Assembly: GCA_963831645.1 (NCBI GenBank) | Contig: CAWHQZ010000006.1 | Location: 248,001 to 312,000 of the forward strand | DNA from: CAWHQZ01 sp963831645 | Lineage (GTDB): Bacteria; Pseudomonadota; Alphaproteobacteria; Rhizobiales; Aestuariivirgaceae | Reading direction: 5' to 3' | Length of the DNA stretch: 64,000 nucleotides | Made by a program: the position numbers and the translations under genes | Shown: positions 36,142 to 44,434 of the stretch, in pieces | Layout: every line of letters starts with the position of its first letter | Position numbering within the stretch: the first letter of the stretch is position 1 | The notes under the pieces: generated by a model | What the model saw: only the letters and a program-made list of their open reading frames with translations | What the model was told of the DNA's origin: nothing | Databases searched by the model: none

Positions 36142-36483
36142 ATGACGCGATGGATAAGTGGCGGTCAGGTACATGCTGATGATCGGGGAAAACCGAGATT
36201 TCTTCGCAGACTGGATAGCCCACCCCCTGAGATTTGGACGATCCGAGTAACTGAACCAGATGTCCAAGTCCGTCTGTTTGGCCGATTTGCGGAACCAAAC
36301 ACGATTATCCTGACGAAATTCCACACGCGACAAATGCTTCGGACAAAGAGCTCACCGCATTGGATTGATGCAACACACGCCTGTGAAGCTGCGTGGAACA
36401 ATTTGTTTCCTCAATATGCGCCTTTTTCAGGAACAAGTATCCATGACTACGTCACGGAGAACTGCGATGACTTCCCAATATAG
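36142..36483 (+). CDS. RelE/HigB-like toxin candidate
   Basis: This is 113 aa from ATG 36142. The core EIWTIRVTEPDVQVRLFGRF and NTIILTKFHTR matches the phage-derived Gp49/HigB branch of the RelE/ParE fold (xIWEIR...xxVRxxxxF...xxIxLLxxFxKK), with an unusually long C-terminus (WIDATHACEAAWNNLFPQYA). Such toxins cleave ribosome-associated mRNA. Its 3' end overlaps the start of an XRE gene by 17 bases, the toxin-first order of higBA modules. Locally lower GC suggests horizontal origin. Confidence 0.6.
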   Translation: MTRWISGGQVHADDRGKPRFLRRLDSPPPEIWTIRVTEPDVQVRLFGRFAEPNTIILTKFHTRQMLRTKSSPHWIDATHACEAAWNNLFPQYAPFSGTSIHDYVTENCDDFPI

Positions 36484-36967
36484 CTTTTCTCAGCTAACTC
36501 CTCGTGAACTGTCCGACTACAGATATGCCCGCATCAGAGATGTGGCATTTGATGCCATCAAGAGCCTTTGGCAGCGCCGAAAAGCTGAAGGAATGAAGCA
36601 GACTGATCTGGCCCAATTGTTGGATGCCGATCCCGCAACGATTTCAAGAAATCTTAGAGGACCAGGCAATTGGACTCTACGGACTATCAGCGATCTAACG
36701 GCGGCACTCCGAGGGGAAGTCGAATTGACCGTACGCGCAGCAGAGGACCTAGCACCTAATAGGCTGAACTATGATGCCTATGCGGGATTTGACGATACGA
36801 CAAAACCAAGAATCAGATCTGTAATCGACGATGCCCTCAGTACCAGCGACGATACCAGGCCTCTGTTACCGGTCATAGGTACTGCTAACACCGCTGCTAA
36901 GCCTCGAAAAATATCCAATAAGCCGTCAGGCGGGATTTTGGAAATGGGCAAACGACCGTGGAACTAG
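36467..36967 (+). CDS. XRE-family antitoxin/repressor candidate
   Basis: ATG 36467 is preceded by GGAGAACTGCG. The protein has a helix-turn-helix in QTDLAQLLDADPATISRNLR, GPGNWTLRTISDLTAAL, the layout of HigA-type antitoxins, followed by an approximately 80-residue linker rich in Asp, Thr and Pro. It probably binds the promoter of its own operon and neutralises the upstream toxin candidate. It overlaps the next gene by 10 bases. Confidence 0.65.
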   Translation: MTSQYSFSQLTPRELSDYRYARIRDVAFDAIKSLWQRRKAEGMKQTDLAQLLDADPATISRNLRGPGNWTLRTISDLTAALRGEVELTVRAAEDLAPNRLNYDAYAGFDDTTKPRIRSVIDDALSTSDDTRPLLPVIGTANTAAKPRKISNKPSGGILEMGKRPWN

Positions 36968-37611
36968 TGAGCTTTGAGTACAGTCGTCTTATCGTTCTGG
37001 GCCAACTGACCAGAAGCGTTGGGCAGCTCTACTTGCCTGAAGCGGCAGCCTTTCTTAGTGGTCGATACGGATTCACTGAGTATCCCAAGGATCCTGCTGA
37101 GCAGTTAAAAAAAGAAGTGATCGAATTTCGTCACGGGAAGTTCAATGACGTAGCGGTAGACATATCGCTCTATAATGATGGCATTATTGTTGGTTCCAAG
37201 TCCCAGACCGATTTGTTGGATAGTTTCTTTCAGGACGTAACCGACTGGGCTCGAGACACGCTCGGGGTGATACTAACCAAAACTCAGAAAGTAAGCATCA
37301 TGTACGAGAGTACATTGGTTGTGTCGTCGCAAAGGGACGTTCTCGAATTGGCCATGGGCCAGCCAATGCGGTCCATTGGCTCTATGATCTCCTCGCGCTT
37401 GGCGGCAGTGAGCAATCTCAATGTGGAGTTTTCTGCTTACGGAATGTTGCTTGCTCCTGATTTGTTGCATATCCCGGGAATGAAACCCAATCCCTTTCGA
37501 TTGGAGCGAAGAGCCGGAACCGACTTCTCTCTCAATCGCTATTATTCAGCCGCTCCCCTAAGAACGAAAGACCATCTTGAAGTGCTCAATGAAATTGAGC
37601 GGCTAGCTTGA
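36958..37611 (+). CDS. Third gene of the toxin-antitoxin-like module, function unknown
   Basis: GTG 36958 lies inside the end of the XRE gene. The 217-aa product (YSRLIVLGQLTRSVGQLYLP, SKSQTDLLDSFFQDVTDWAR, FRLERRAGTDFSLNRYYSAA) is soluble with alternating strands and helices. It recalls proteins of the TIGR04255 type by length and lineage of patterns, but I cannot confirm this. Overlap of all three genes indicates a single mRNA; a three-part toxin-antitoxin or defence module is the simplest reading. Confidence 0.55.
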   Translation: MELVSFEYSRLIVLGQLTRSVGQLYLPEAAAFLSGRYGFTEYPKDPAEQLKKEVIEFRHGKFNDVAVDISLYNDGIIVGSKSQTDLLDSFFQDVTDWARDTLGVILTKTQKVSIMYESTLVVSSQRDVLELAMGQPMRSIGSMISSRLAAVSNLNVEFSAYGMLLAPDLLHIPGMKPNPFRLERRAGTDFSLNRYYSAAPLRTKDHLEVLNEIERLA

Positions 37612-37806
37612 CCGTTTCCAGCGGGAAGCATCTCCCTTGCGCGCAATTGCGGAGCTTTCGGCTTTTCCGTCCAAGCTCCTGCGCCGCCTTGTTCTTGCCA
37701 TCACTCGCCAAGTCCTCGGTTCCTTGACCCGTGGCGACCTCATCACCTTGACGGCATTGCCAATCCCGTCGGCGGAGCGGCGCTCGCCTTTAGGGCCTCT
37801 AGGCAT
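37603..37806 (-). pseudogene. Small basic protein (RGPKGEKRPADxIGNAVKVM type), frameshifted twice
   Basis: From ATG 37806, MPRGPKGERRSADGIGNAVK is followed by out-of-frame sequence. A neighbouring frame supplies VATGQGTEDLASDGKNKAAQ with ELGRK, and the first frame resumes as SSAIARKGDASRWK. Together these follow the usual pattern of this small, histone-like rhizobial family. Two single-base changes (a G missing near 37740 and another near 37660) explain the breaks. Its start overlaps the previous gene's stop. Confidence 0.5.
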
Positions 37807-38005
37807 CCAACCAGCCTTTCCGTTCCCCGTCAGCCCAAAGGGCTTCGGCATATTGTTCTGCCGAGAGACCAGAGGCGTTATTATCCCGGCCAACCTCGCC
37901 TTTGATTTCGCCTTGCGCATAGGCGCGGCAAACTGACTGTTTATTGCGGCCAAGATGCTTCACGAGCCGCCGCATGTAATCGCGCTGTGATGGTTTTTCA
38001 GCCAT
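37799..38005 (-). CDS. Small hypothetical protein, 68 aa
   Basis: ATG 38005; the stop overlaps the next start by eight bases. The sequence MAEKPSQRDYMRRLVKHLGR and QSVCRAYAQGEIKGEVGRDN is basic at the N-terminus, and SAEQYAEALWADGERKGWL is helical. It may be a small DNA-binding or regulatory protein carried with the broken gene downstream. No family name can be given. Confidence 0.5.
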   Translation of the reverse strand: MAEKPSQRDYMRRLVKHLGRNKQSVCRAYAQGEIKGEVGRDNNASGLSAEQYAEALWADGERKGWLDA

Positions 38006-38101
38006 GGCACTCCTCCATGCTTTCCGCCAAGCATAAAGGAAGCGGTGGATGGATACGATAGCTTGTCAAGATGGACGGATCTCAAACTGAGACACTACCT
38101 C

Positions 38102-38563
38102 TTAGCCGAGCAATGCTTTCACGAGCGGCCCGGCCTTCGAAAAATCCATTCGCCCAGCATACTGCGCCTTCAAAGCGGCGATCACTTTGCCCATGTCCTT
38201 GACGGTGGCCGCATCGGTCGCGGCGATCGCTTCGACGATTGCAGCTCTCATCTCCTCCTCGCTGAGAGCTTTCGGCATGAAGCTTGAAATGACTTCGATT
38301 TCGCCGCGCTCGCGAGCCGCCAGGTCTTCACGGCCTGCCTGTTCGAATACCGTTACGCTCTCCTGCCGCTGCTTCACCATCTTCGCCAGCATTTCGAGGA
38401 TCTGCTGATCGCCCACGCCGGCATCGGGCCCGGCCGTGCGGCCCTGGATATCGCGCTCCTTGATCGCCGCATTGATCAGGCGCAACGCCGATACTTTCGG
38501 CTTGTCGCCGGCCTTCATCGCGTCCTTGAGAGCGGACTGGATCCGTTCACGCACCCCTGTCAT
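38102..38563 (-). CDS. GatB/YqeY domain protein
   Basis: This 153-aa protein shows the YqeY signature: MTGVRERIQSALKDAMKAGD, LRLINAAIKERDIQGR, DQQILEMLAKMVKQRQESVT and VIAALKAQYAGRMDFSKAGP near the end. It shares the C-terminal tail domain of GatB amidotransferase and may bind tRNA. It is divergent from carA, a conserved arrangement in alphaproteobacteria, with carA starting 143 bases away. Confidence 0.93.
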   Translation of the reverse strand: MTGVRERIQSALKDAMKAGDKPKVSALRLINAAIKERDIQGRTAGPDAGVGDQQILEMLAKMVKQRQESVTVFEQAGREDLAARERGEIEVISSFMPKALSEEEMRAAIVEAIAATDAATVKDMGKVIAALKAQYAGRMDFSKAGPLVKALLG

Positions 38564-38706
38564 CAGGCGTCCTTTCCATCATAGATACGGGCCGTTGCTA
38601 CGCTCCCAAGGTTGACGCTGCAACCCCGCACCCGCATGACCCGAAAGCCGTGCACACAGCCCGGCGGCGATTTCCACTTCGCCTGATTATGCTGTAGAGC
38701 CTCGCC

Positions 38707-39963
38707 ATGCCGCGGAAGCCTGCCACCACATTTTCGAGCCGCAAGGTAGCCGAGGACGGCGCCTGGCGGCCTCGGCGTCCGACCGCTCTTCTGGTGCTGG
38801 CCGACGGCACCGTCATCGAAGGCGCGGGGCTCGGTGCTACGGGTACTGCGGCCGGCGAAGTCTGCTTCAATACCGCGATGACAGGCTATCAGGAGATCCT
38901 CACCGACCCCTCCTACGCCGGCCAGATCGTCACCTTCACGTTTCCGCATATCGGCAATGTGGGTGCGAACGAGGAAGATATCGAGACTTCCAATCTCGCC
39001 TCCTCCTCGGGCGTTCGCGGCTGTGTGCTCAAGACAACCATCACCAACCCGGCAAGCTATCGCGCTACCCGGCATTTGGACCGCTGGCTGAGTGCGCGTG
39101 GCATCATTGCCATCTCCGGCGTCGACACACGCTCCCTGACGTCGCTCATTCGGACCCGCGGGATGCCGAACGCCGTCATCTCCCATGGGCCGCCGGGAAG
39201 CTTCGATGTCGGTGCGCTGAAGCTTCAGGCAGCGCAGTGGCCGGGGCTCGAGGGCATGGACCTCGCCAGGGAAGTCTCCGTTACCCAGCGCTACACCTGG
39301 GATGAAACGGCCTGGAGGTGGGGCGTGGGTTTCGGACGGCAGCATGCCCCGGATCATCATGTCGTCGCCATCGACTATGGTCTAAAGCGCAGCATCCTGC
39401 GCTGCCTCGCCTCCTCCGGATGCAAGGTGACCGTCGTGCCGGCGACCGCCTCGGCAGCCGAGGTGCTGGCGTGCACGCCCGACGGCATATTTCTGTCCAA
39501 TGGCCCCGGCGATCCCGCCGCCACGGGAAGCTACGCCGTCCCGGTCATCCGTGATCTGATCAGTTCCGGGCTGCCGTTGTTCGGCATCTGTCTCGGCCAT
39601 CAGCTGCTGGCCATTGCGCTCGGCGCCAGCACCCGAAAGATGCATCAGGGACATCATGGCGCCAACCATCCGGTCAGGGATCTCAGCACCGGCAAGGTCG
39701 AGATCACCTCGATGAACCATGGTTTCATGGTCGATCGCGGCACATTCCCGCCGGGGGTGATCGAAACGCACGTATCGCTGTTCGACGGCTCGAATTGCGG
39801 CCTTGCAGTTGAGGGGCGGCCGGTATTTTCGGTGCAGTATCACCCCGAAGGATCACCCGGTCCCCAGGACAGTCACTACCTGTTCAGGCGTTTCGTCGAC
39901 CACATGGCCAAGGCAAAGCGCACGCCTGATAACAAGAGCGCAACGGCGATCGCCGCTGGCTGA
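38707..39963 (+). CDS. carA: Carbamoyl-phosphate synthase small subunit
   Basis: This 418-aa protein has an N-terminal CPSase small-chain domain (LLVLADGTVIEGAGLGATGT, FNTAMTGYQEILTDPSYAGQ) and a class I glutamine amidotransferase with nucleophile Cys in LFGICLGHQLLAIALGA and the His/Glu pair in FSVQYHPEGSPGPQDSHYLF. It hydrolyses glutamine and channels ammonia to CarB for carbamoyl phosphate used in arginine and pyrimidine synthesis. carB is encoded 4.5 kb downstream, separated by an amidase, a sigma/anti-sigma pair and exported proteins. Confidence 0.97.
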   Translation: MPRKPATTFSSRKVAEDGAWRPRRPTALLVLADGTVIEGAGLGATGTAAGEVCFNTAMTGYQEILTDPSYAGQIVTFTFPHIGNVGANEEDIETSNLASSSGVRGCVLKTTITNPASYRATRHLDRWLSARGIIAISGVDTRSLTSLIRTRGMPNAVISHGPPGSFDVGALKLQAAQWPGLEGMDLAREVSVTQRYTWDETAWRWGVGFGRQHAPDHHVVAIDYGLKRSILRCLASSGCKVTVVPATASAAEVLACTPDGIFLSNGPGDPAATGSYAVPVIRDLISSGLPLFGICLGHQLLAIALGASTRKMHQGHHGANHPVRDLSTGKVEITSMNHGFMVDRGTFPPGVIETHVSLFDGSNCGLAVEGRPVFSVQYHPEGSPGPQDSHYLFRRFVDHMAKAKRTPDNKSATAIAAG

Positions 39964-39979
39964 ATTGCTCCCGTCACTT

Positions 39980-41389
39980 TCACAATGCCGATGCCGGCCG
40001 CCTTTCGGTCCACGCATGGGCGCGCTCATAGGCATGGGCGGCCCGCAGCACCGTCCAGTCGTCGAACATCCGTCCGATGATCTGCAGCCCCACCGGCAAA
40101 CCGGATTTCGTAAAGCCGCAAGGAACGCTCGCCGCCGGCTGCTGGGTGAGATTGAACGGATAGGTGAACGGCGTCCAGTCGACCCATTTGCCGGTTCCAT
40201 CCCCTCTGGGCGCCAGCACGCCAGTCTCGAAGGCGGGGATCGGCAGGCTTGGCGTCACGAGGAGATCGAAACGTTGCATGAACACCCGCATGTGGCTGCC
40301 CAGCACGCCTCGCGCGCGCACCGCATCGAAATACTGTTCGAGCGTGATCGTCATCGACTGCTCGAGAACGTCGGCAAGCCCCGGATCGAGCAACGCTTTC
40401 CTGCTTTTCGGCAGCGCGGCGAGAAGACTTCGCACACCCGACCACCACAGCACGCGGAACGCGCCTGCAGGGTCTTCGAGACCCGGATCGGTCTCTTCCA
40501 CCGAGGCGCCGAGGCGTGAAAGCGTTTCCACCGCCTCCCGCACGAGGTCAGCCACTTCGGTGTCGACCTCGTGTCCGCCGAGGCGCGGGCTGAAGGCGAT
40601 CCGCAGCTTCCTGATCCCTCCACGGAGCGCCTTCACGAAGTCGCGTTCATCGTAGTCCAGCGCATGCCAGTCCCTGGCGTCCGGCTGTGCGATGACGTTC
40701 ATCATGATCGCCGCGTCTTCGACCGTCCGGGTCATGGGACCCACGTGGGCAACGGTTCCGAACGGGCTCGAGGGAAAGGCCGGCACTCTGCCGAACGACG
40801 GCTTGAGGCCGAAAATTCCTGCAAAGCCCGCCGGGATACGGATGGAACCGCCGCCGTCCGTGCCGAGTGCCAGAGGTGCGAACCCCGCCGCCACTGCGGC
40901 CGCCGAACCCCCGGATGAACCACCTGGCGTCTTCGACAGATCCCATGGATTTCGCGTGACGCCCGTGAGGGGCGAGTTGGTCACTCCCTTCCAGCCGAAT
41001 TCGGGCGTGGTCGTCTTGCCGAGCAACACTGCTCCGTGCTCGCGCAGACGCGCAACGGAGGGTCCGTCCTCGGACCATGGCTGATCTCTTTCGATCGTGC
41101 GCGAACCGCGCAACGTCGGCCACCCTTTGGTGAGAATGAGGTCCTTGACGAGCGTCGGCACCCCGTCGATCAGCCCGCGCGGCGAGCCCTTCAGCCATCG
41201 TCTCTCGGCCGCCCCGGCGCTCTCGAGCGCCGCCTCCTCAGCCACCAGGCACATTGCATTGAGGCCGCCATCCCTGGCGGCGATCTGCTGCAGCACCGCT
41301 TTGGTGGCCTCGACCGGTGAGACGCGCCTCTTCCGGTAGCCGCGCAGCAACTCGGCTGCGGAAAGCCAGTGGAGTTCGCTCTTGGACAA
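39980..41389 (-). CDS. Amidase (amidase signature family)
   Basis: This 469-aa protein is typical for the family. The Ser-cisSer-Lys triad is visible: Lys in GVPTLVKDLILTKGWPTLRG, and the Gly/Ser-rich signature as PGGSSGGSAAAVAAGFAPLA, GTDGGGSIRIPAGFAGIFG. It hydrolyses amide bonds of small molecules; which one is unknown. It is convergent with carA (16-base gap). Confidence 0.93.
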   Translation of the reverse strand: MSKSELHWLSAAELLRGYRKRRVSPVEATKAVLQQIAARDGGLNAMCLVAEEAALESAGAAERRWLKGSPRGLIDGVPTLVKDLILTKGWPTLRGSRTIERDQPWSEDGPSVARLREHGAVLLGKTTTPEFGWKGVTNSPLTGVTRNPWDLSKTPGGSSGGSAAAVAAGFAPLALGTDGGGSIRIPAGFAGIFGLKPSFGRVPAFPSSPFGTVAHVGPMTRTVEDAAIMMNVIAQPDARDWHALDYDERDFVKALRGGIRKLRIAFSPRLGGHEVDTEVADLVREAVETLSRLGASVEETDPGLEDPAGAFRVLWWSGVRSLLAALPKSRKALLDPGLADVLEQSMTITLEQYFDAVRARGVLGSHMRVFMQRFDLLVTPSLPIPAFETGVLAPRGDGTGKWVDWTPFTYPFNLTQQPAASVPCGFTKSGLPVGLQIIGRMFDDWTVLRAAHAYERAHAWTERRPASAL

Positions 41390-41407
41390 GTTGCCGGTTC
41401 CGGGGTC

Positions 41408-42130
41408 TTATTCGGTGGGCACTAGTTTTCCCACATACAGCACCGGACCGGTTGCCTGACCGGTGGGCGAGCCTCCCTCAGGCTCGAGGCTGATCGCGAA
41501 CACCGTATCGGCAACTTCCGTCGCCGATACCGCCCCGAGCTTCGCGGCCGGGATTTTCAGGGCATCTTCGATGACGCCGAGAGATTGGGGTTTTTCGCGC
41601 CCGCCTCCGACCGCCCACAGCTCGAAGCTCTTCCCGCTCTGGCTTTCGGCCGCGACACGTCTGACCGAAATCACCCCGCGATCGAGATCGACCGAGGCGA
41701 CGAAAGCGGGTCCGGGGCCTTCTGTCTGAAGCACGGCCACATATTGGCTGCTGGGAGCCGGGGGCACCCCGGGCACGGGAGGCCTGAGGGCGATGAAGGC
41801 GGCCAGGGCCGCAGCAGCGGCGCCACTTATCAGGGAGAATGTCTGCCAGCCTCGTAACTGACGGTGCAATTGCGCAACCTCGCCGCGATTCTTTGTGAGT
41901 TCGGCGATGCGCCGGCTGAGGACGGCTTCAAGCTCAGCTGGCGGGTCGACCGGCGCCGCCGTTTCGTTGAGCGGCGAAAGCCTCATCTCCCAGGCTTCGA
42001 CAGCCCGCTTGAGGTCAGGATCGGTGCGCAGCCGAAACACCGCGTCCGCGCGTTCGGCAGCGGTGAGCGTGCCGAGCACATATTCCGCGGCCAGCAGCTC
42101 CCGTTCCTCTTCCAGCTCAGTCGCCGTCAT
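41408..42130 (-). CDS. Anti-sigma factor (RskA-like)
   Basis: This 240-aa protein has an N-terminal anti-sigma domain (ERELLAAEYVLGTLTAAERA, DLKRAVEAWEMRLSPL), one transmembrane helix (LISGAAAAALAAFIAL) and a periplasmic RskA domain (SQSGKSFELWAVGGGREKPQ, TVFAISLEPEGGSPTG). It should hold the co-encoded ECF sigma factor at the membrane and release it upon an envelope signal. Its start overlaps the sigma gene stop by 14 bases. Confidence 0.92.
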   Translation of the reverse strand: MTATELEEERELLAAEYVLGTLTAAERADAVFRLRTDPDLKRAVEAWEMRLSPLNETAAPVDPPAELEAVLSRRIAELTKNRGEVAQLHRQLRGWQTFSLISGAAAAALAAFIALRPPVPGVPPAPSSQYVAVLQTEGPGPAFVASVDLDRGVISVRRVAAESQSGKSFELWAVGGGREKPQSLGVIEDALKIPAAKLGAVSATEVADTVFAISLEPEGGSPTGQATGPVLYVGKLVPTE

Positions 42131-42674
42131 CGATGCACTCCTTGAGCGTCATCAAGGTTCGCCTCAGCATGGATTTTATCGTCGCCACTGGGCGCTTCTC
42201 TCGTTCGGCGAGCTCTTCCCGTGAATAGCCATGGCAATAGGCCAGCACTACGAGCTGGCGCCGGTCCACCGGCAAGTTTTCCAGGCATCGGCGGAGGCGA
42301 ACATATGTGAGCCCGCTCTCCTCTGCAGAGCCCGAATCACCCGCCAGAGTGAGCAACACATCATCGCTTACCGATTGCCGGGAAATGCGCTCGGCCGAAC
42401 GTCGTTGCAGGTCGATTGCCTGATTGCGGGCGATGGTTGCCATCCAGGCTATCGGCGATGCGATCGCAGGATCGAACGAACCGGCATTCCGCCATATCCG
42501 CACGTAAGTCTCCTGCAGCGCCTCTCCGGCTGCCTCCTCCTGCTGCAAGATACGGCGGATGATACCGTTCAGTTTCGGAGCGGTGCGCCGGTAAAGCTCA
42601 GTAAAACCGGCTTTGTCGCCGCGCGACACGCGGGCAACGAGCGAGGCGAGCTCTTCCTGGCCGGACTTCAGCAT
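42117..42674 (-). CDS. ECF-type RNA polymerase sigma factor (SigK-like)
   Basis: This 185-aa protein has region 2 in FTELYRRTAPKLNGIIRRIL, AGEALQETYVRIWRNAGSFD and PIAWMATIARNQAIDLQRR, and region 4 in LPVDRRQLVVLAYCHGYSRE, EKRPVATIKSMLRRTL. Paired with a RskA-like anti-sigma factor by overlap, so it belongs to the SigK/RskA-type ECF group. The divergent region 42675-43126 and the exported-protein genes beyond it are candidates for its regulon. Confidence 0.93.
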   Translation of the reverse strand: MLKSGQEELASLVARVSRGDKAGFTELYRRTAPKLNGIIRRILQQEEAAGEALQETYVRIWRNAGSFDPAIASPIAWMATIARNQAIDLQRRSAERISRQSVSDDVLLTLAGDSGSAEESGLTYVRLRRCLENLPVDRRQLVVLAYCHGYSREELAEREKRPVATIKSMLRRTLMTLKECIDDGD

Positions 42675-43126
42675 GGGTTACGGTTCGGGGAATTGGCCCG
42701 TGAATGCAAGTATCCGGTCCTTTCTCCGGCATTCCCTTCTGTTCGAAGTAGCTCTCGAAAGAGAACTCCTTTTCTGCCGCGCCGTCGTGCGAGACCTCCT
42801 TCGAGGACAACAAGCACGTGGTGCGAGCCGGAACAGAATCATTTGCACCTTGTGGACATTTCCCGACTCGAGGTTGCCAAAATAGCGTCAGCACTGCTGT
42901 CGCTCCTTTCCGGGATTTGTTGACCAGCACGCTCGGCGCAACACAGTGGTGGCCTCAAAAATGTCTTTATAACAAATACTTACACCGACTTGCATGGCTG
43001 AACAGCCGCCTTGTGCACGGATTTCGAATCTAAACGCCAGATGAACGAAGTGTTCAGCGATGGTTCGCATTGGCGACGTTAAGGTGACTCAACATCGCGA
43101 CAAAGAGATCGCAACAGGAGCAAAAA
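42675..43126. promoter_or_regulatory. Divergent regulatory region between the ECF sigma gene and an exported-protein gene
   Basis: About 450 bases without a convincing gene lie between the divergently transcribed sigma gene and the 65-aa exported protein. An ECF promoter is expected on one or both sides, but no paired -35/-10 elements can be called with confidence by eye. Locally more AT-rich between 42930 and 43060. Confidence 0.35.
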
Positions 43127-43324
43127 ATGTTGAAGGGAATCGCAACGGCAACGTTCGGCTTGGTAGCGATCATGGCGTTAGGTCTGGTGCTAGCGGCGCC
43201 GGAAGCCGCGACGGCGAACGGAGCGGCGTCCAACATGACCGTAATCTACAAGACCTCGATCTTTCCGACCAAAAACCACCTCACAGTGGAGTCCTGTCTC
43301 GTTTCGGCCTGTGAGGACGCCTGA
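43127..43324 (+). CDS. Small exported protein, 65 aa
   Basis: ATG 43127 with AACAGGAGCAAAAA upstream, an excellent start. The signal peptide is ATFGLVAIMALGLVLAAPEA with cleavage near ATA, leaving about 36 mature residues (SNMTVIYKTSIFPTKNHLTV) with a Cys pair, ESCLVSACEDA. Small secreted proteins with a CxxxxC end are common stress-regulated products beside ECF sigma genes. Function unknown. Confidence 0.6.
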   Translation: MLKGIATATFGLVAIMALGLVLAAPEAATANGAASNMTVIYKTSIFPTKNHLTVESCLVSACEDA

Positions 43325-43432
43325 CCACTTTGCCCCTGAAAGTGATCCTATGCCGGGAAGCCGCCCGAGCTTCTCAATGTCCCGCCCCTCTCGATGAGTG
43401 CGACGGCGGTTTCCCGGTTCCCGCCAACTAAT

Positions 43433-43572
43433 TCATTCGACGATGACTTTTGATCCGATCGGCTTCCACGACTTCGTGGTGAAGTTGGTCTGGTAAGCCG
43501 CGTCGACCGGAACCGCACCTGCCGACGGAACAGCAGTGAGCCGGCTTGCCCCCGCAACAGAAATTTATTCAT
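43433..43572 (-). pseudogene. Possible small exported-protein remnant
   Basis: From ATG 43572 the peptide starts MNKFLLRG; shifting one base in the G-run restores ASRLTAVPSAGAVPVDAAYQ, then TNFTTKSWKPIGSKVIVE and a stop at 43433. The pattern resembles a tiny secreted protein. The frame needs one added base, so it is called a remnant with low confidence. The rest of 43325-43759 has no assignable content. Confidence 0.3.
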
Positions 43573-43759
43573 CCTGGCCCCTTGTGTAACTTGAGAGCAA
43601 TGAGCTACTAACAGGGAACTTGCCTGCACCGGCACCAGCGGCAGCACGCGTTGTCAGTCAAGTCCTGAGCCGACGGAAAGCGAGCCACCAGGGGGCCTGG
43701 GGGTGGCGGGATTGGCCGATGAATATGGCAGTTTACCAGCCGGACATGTGAGAGCACGC

Positions 43760-44290
43760 ATGCGCGCCAGCATGAGACCCGTATGTCTCGCCTCCTTTGC
43801 GATTGTGTTGCTTGGTCTCGCGGCCGGCCCCATCCTCGCGGCGGCCCGTACCTACACCGATCCCGTGTATCTCGGCGATCCTGTCCACCGCTGCCTGACC
43901 AACAAGACCGAATGCGGAAAACCTGCTGCGGATGCATTTTGCAAGCTGGAGGGGTATGACAACGCCCTCTCGTTCCAAGTGATGAAGGATGTATCGCGGG
44001 TATCGACCGCCCGTACGGTCGACACCGGCGCCGTCCTTATTGCCCCGGAAGCGCACCCGTTCCAGCTGGTAAAATGCTGGCGCCCGAGCCAGGCACCGTC
44101 ATCGGTCCTTTTCAAGGCCTCGACCGTCAAGGATCTCGAGGTCCCGAAAATCTGCGACATCGGCAAGGACTGCCGAAAAAGTGCAGCCGACGGCTGGTGC
44201 ATCAACAGGGGCTTCAGCCTCGGCGCAGCAGGCTACGAGCTCGCGCCGACACAACGGACTTTTCGGACTATTTCCTGCGCCGCTCTCTGA
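43760..44290 (+). CDS. Exported protein with duplicated Cys motif
   Basis: The start is taken at ATG 43760 (43772 also possible). The signal peptide (ASFAIVLLGLAAGPILAA) is cleaved near AAA, giving a mature protein of about 145 aa. Two related segments, CLTNKTECGKPAADAFCKLE and CDIGKDCRKSAADGWCINRG, each with three cysteines at matching spacing, suggest an internal duplication of a small disulfide-rich domain. Each is followed by an aromatic, beta-type stretch. No enzyme motif; periplasmic role unknown. Confidence 0.7.
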   Translation: MRASMRPVCLASFAIVLLGLAAGPILAAARTYTDPVYLGDPVHRCLTNKTECGKPAADAFCKLEGYDNALSFQVMKDVSRVSTARTVDTGAVLIAPEAHPFQLVKCWRPSQAPSSVLFKASTVKDLEVPKICDIGKDCRKSAADGWCINRGFSLGAAGYELAPTQRTFRTISCAAL

Positions 44291-44434
44291 AGGGACGCGC
44301 TCACCCTTATCCGCCATACCGGCGAACGGCGGTATCCGGCTCGCAGCCTCTGCGCAACTGAAACGCTCCAAGCCGGCTGGCAGAGCGTAATTCCACTATG
44401 CCCGCAAATGCTGTAGGCGGACGCTTCTCGAACC

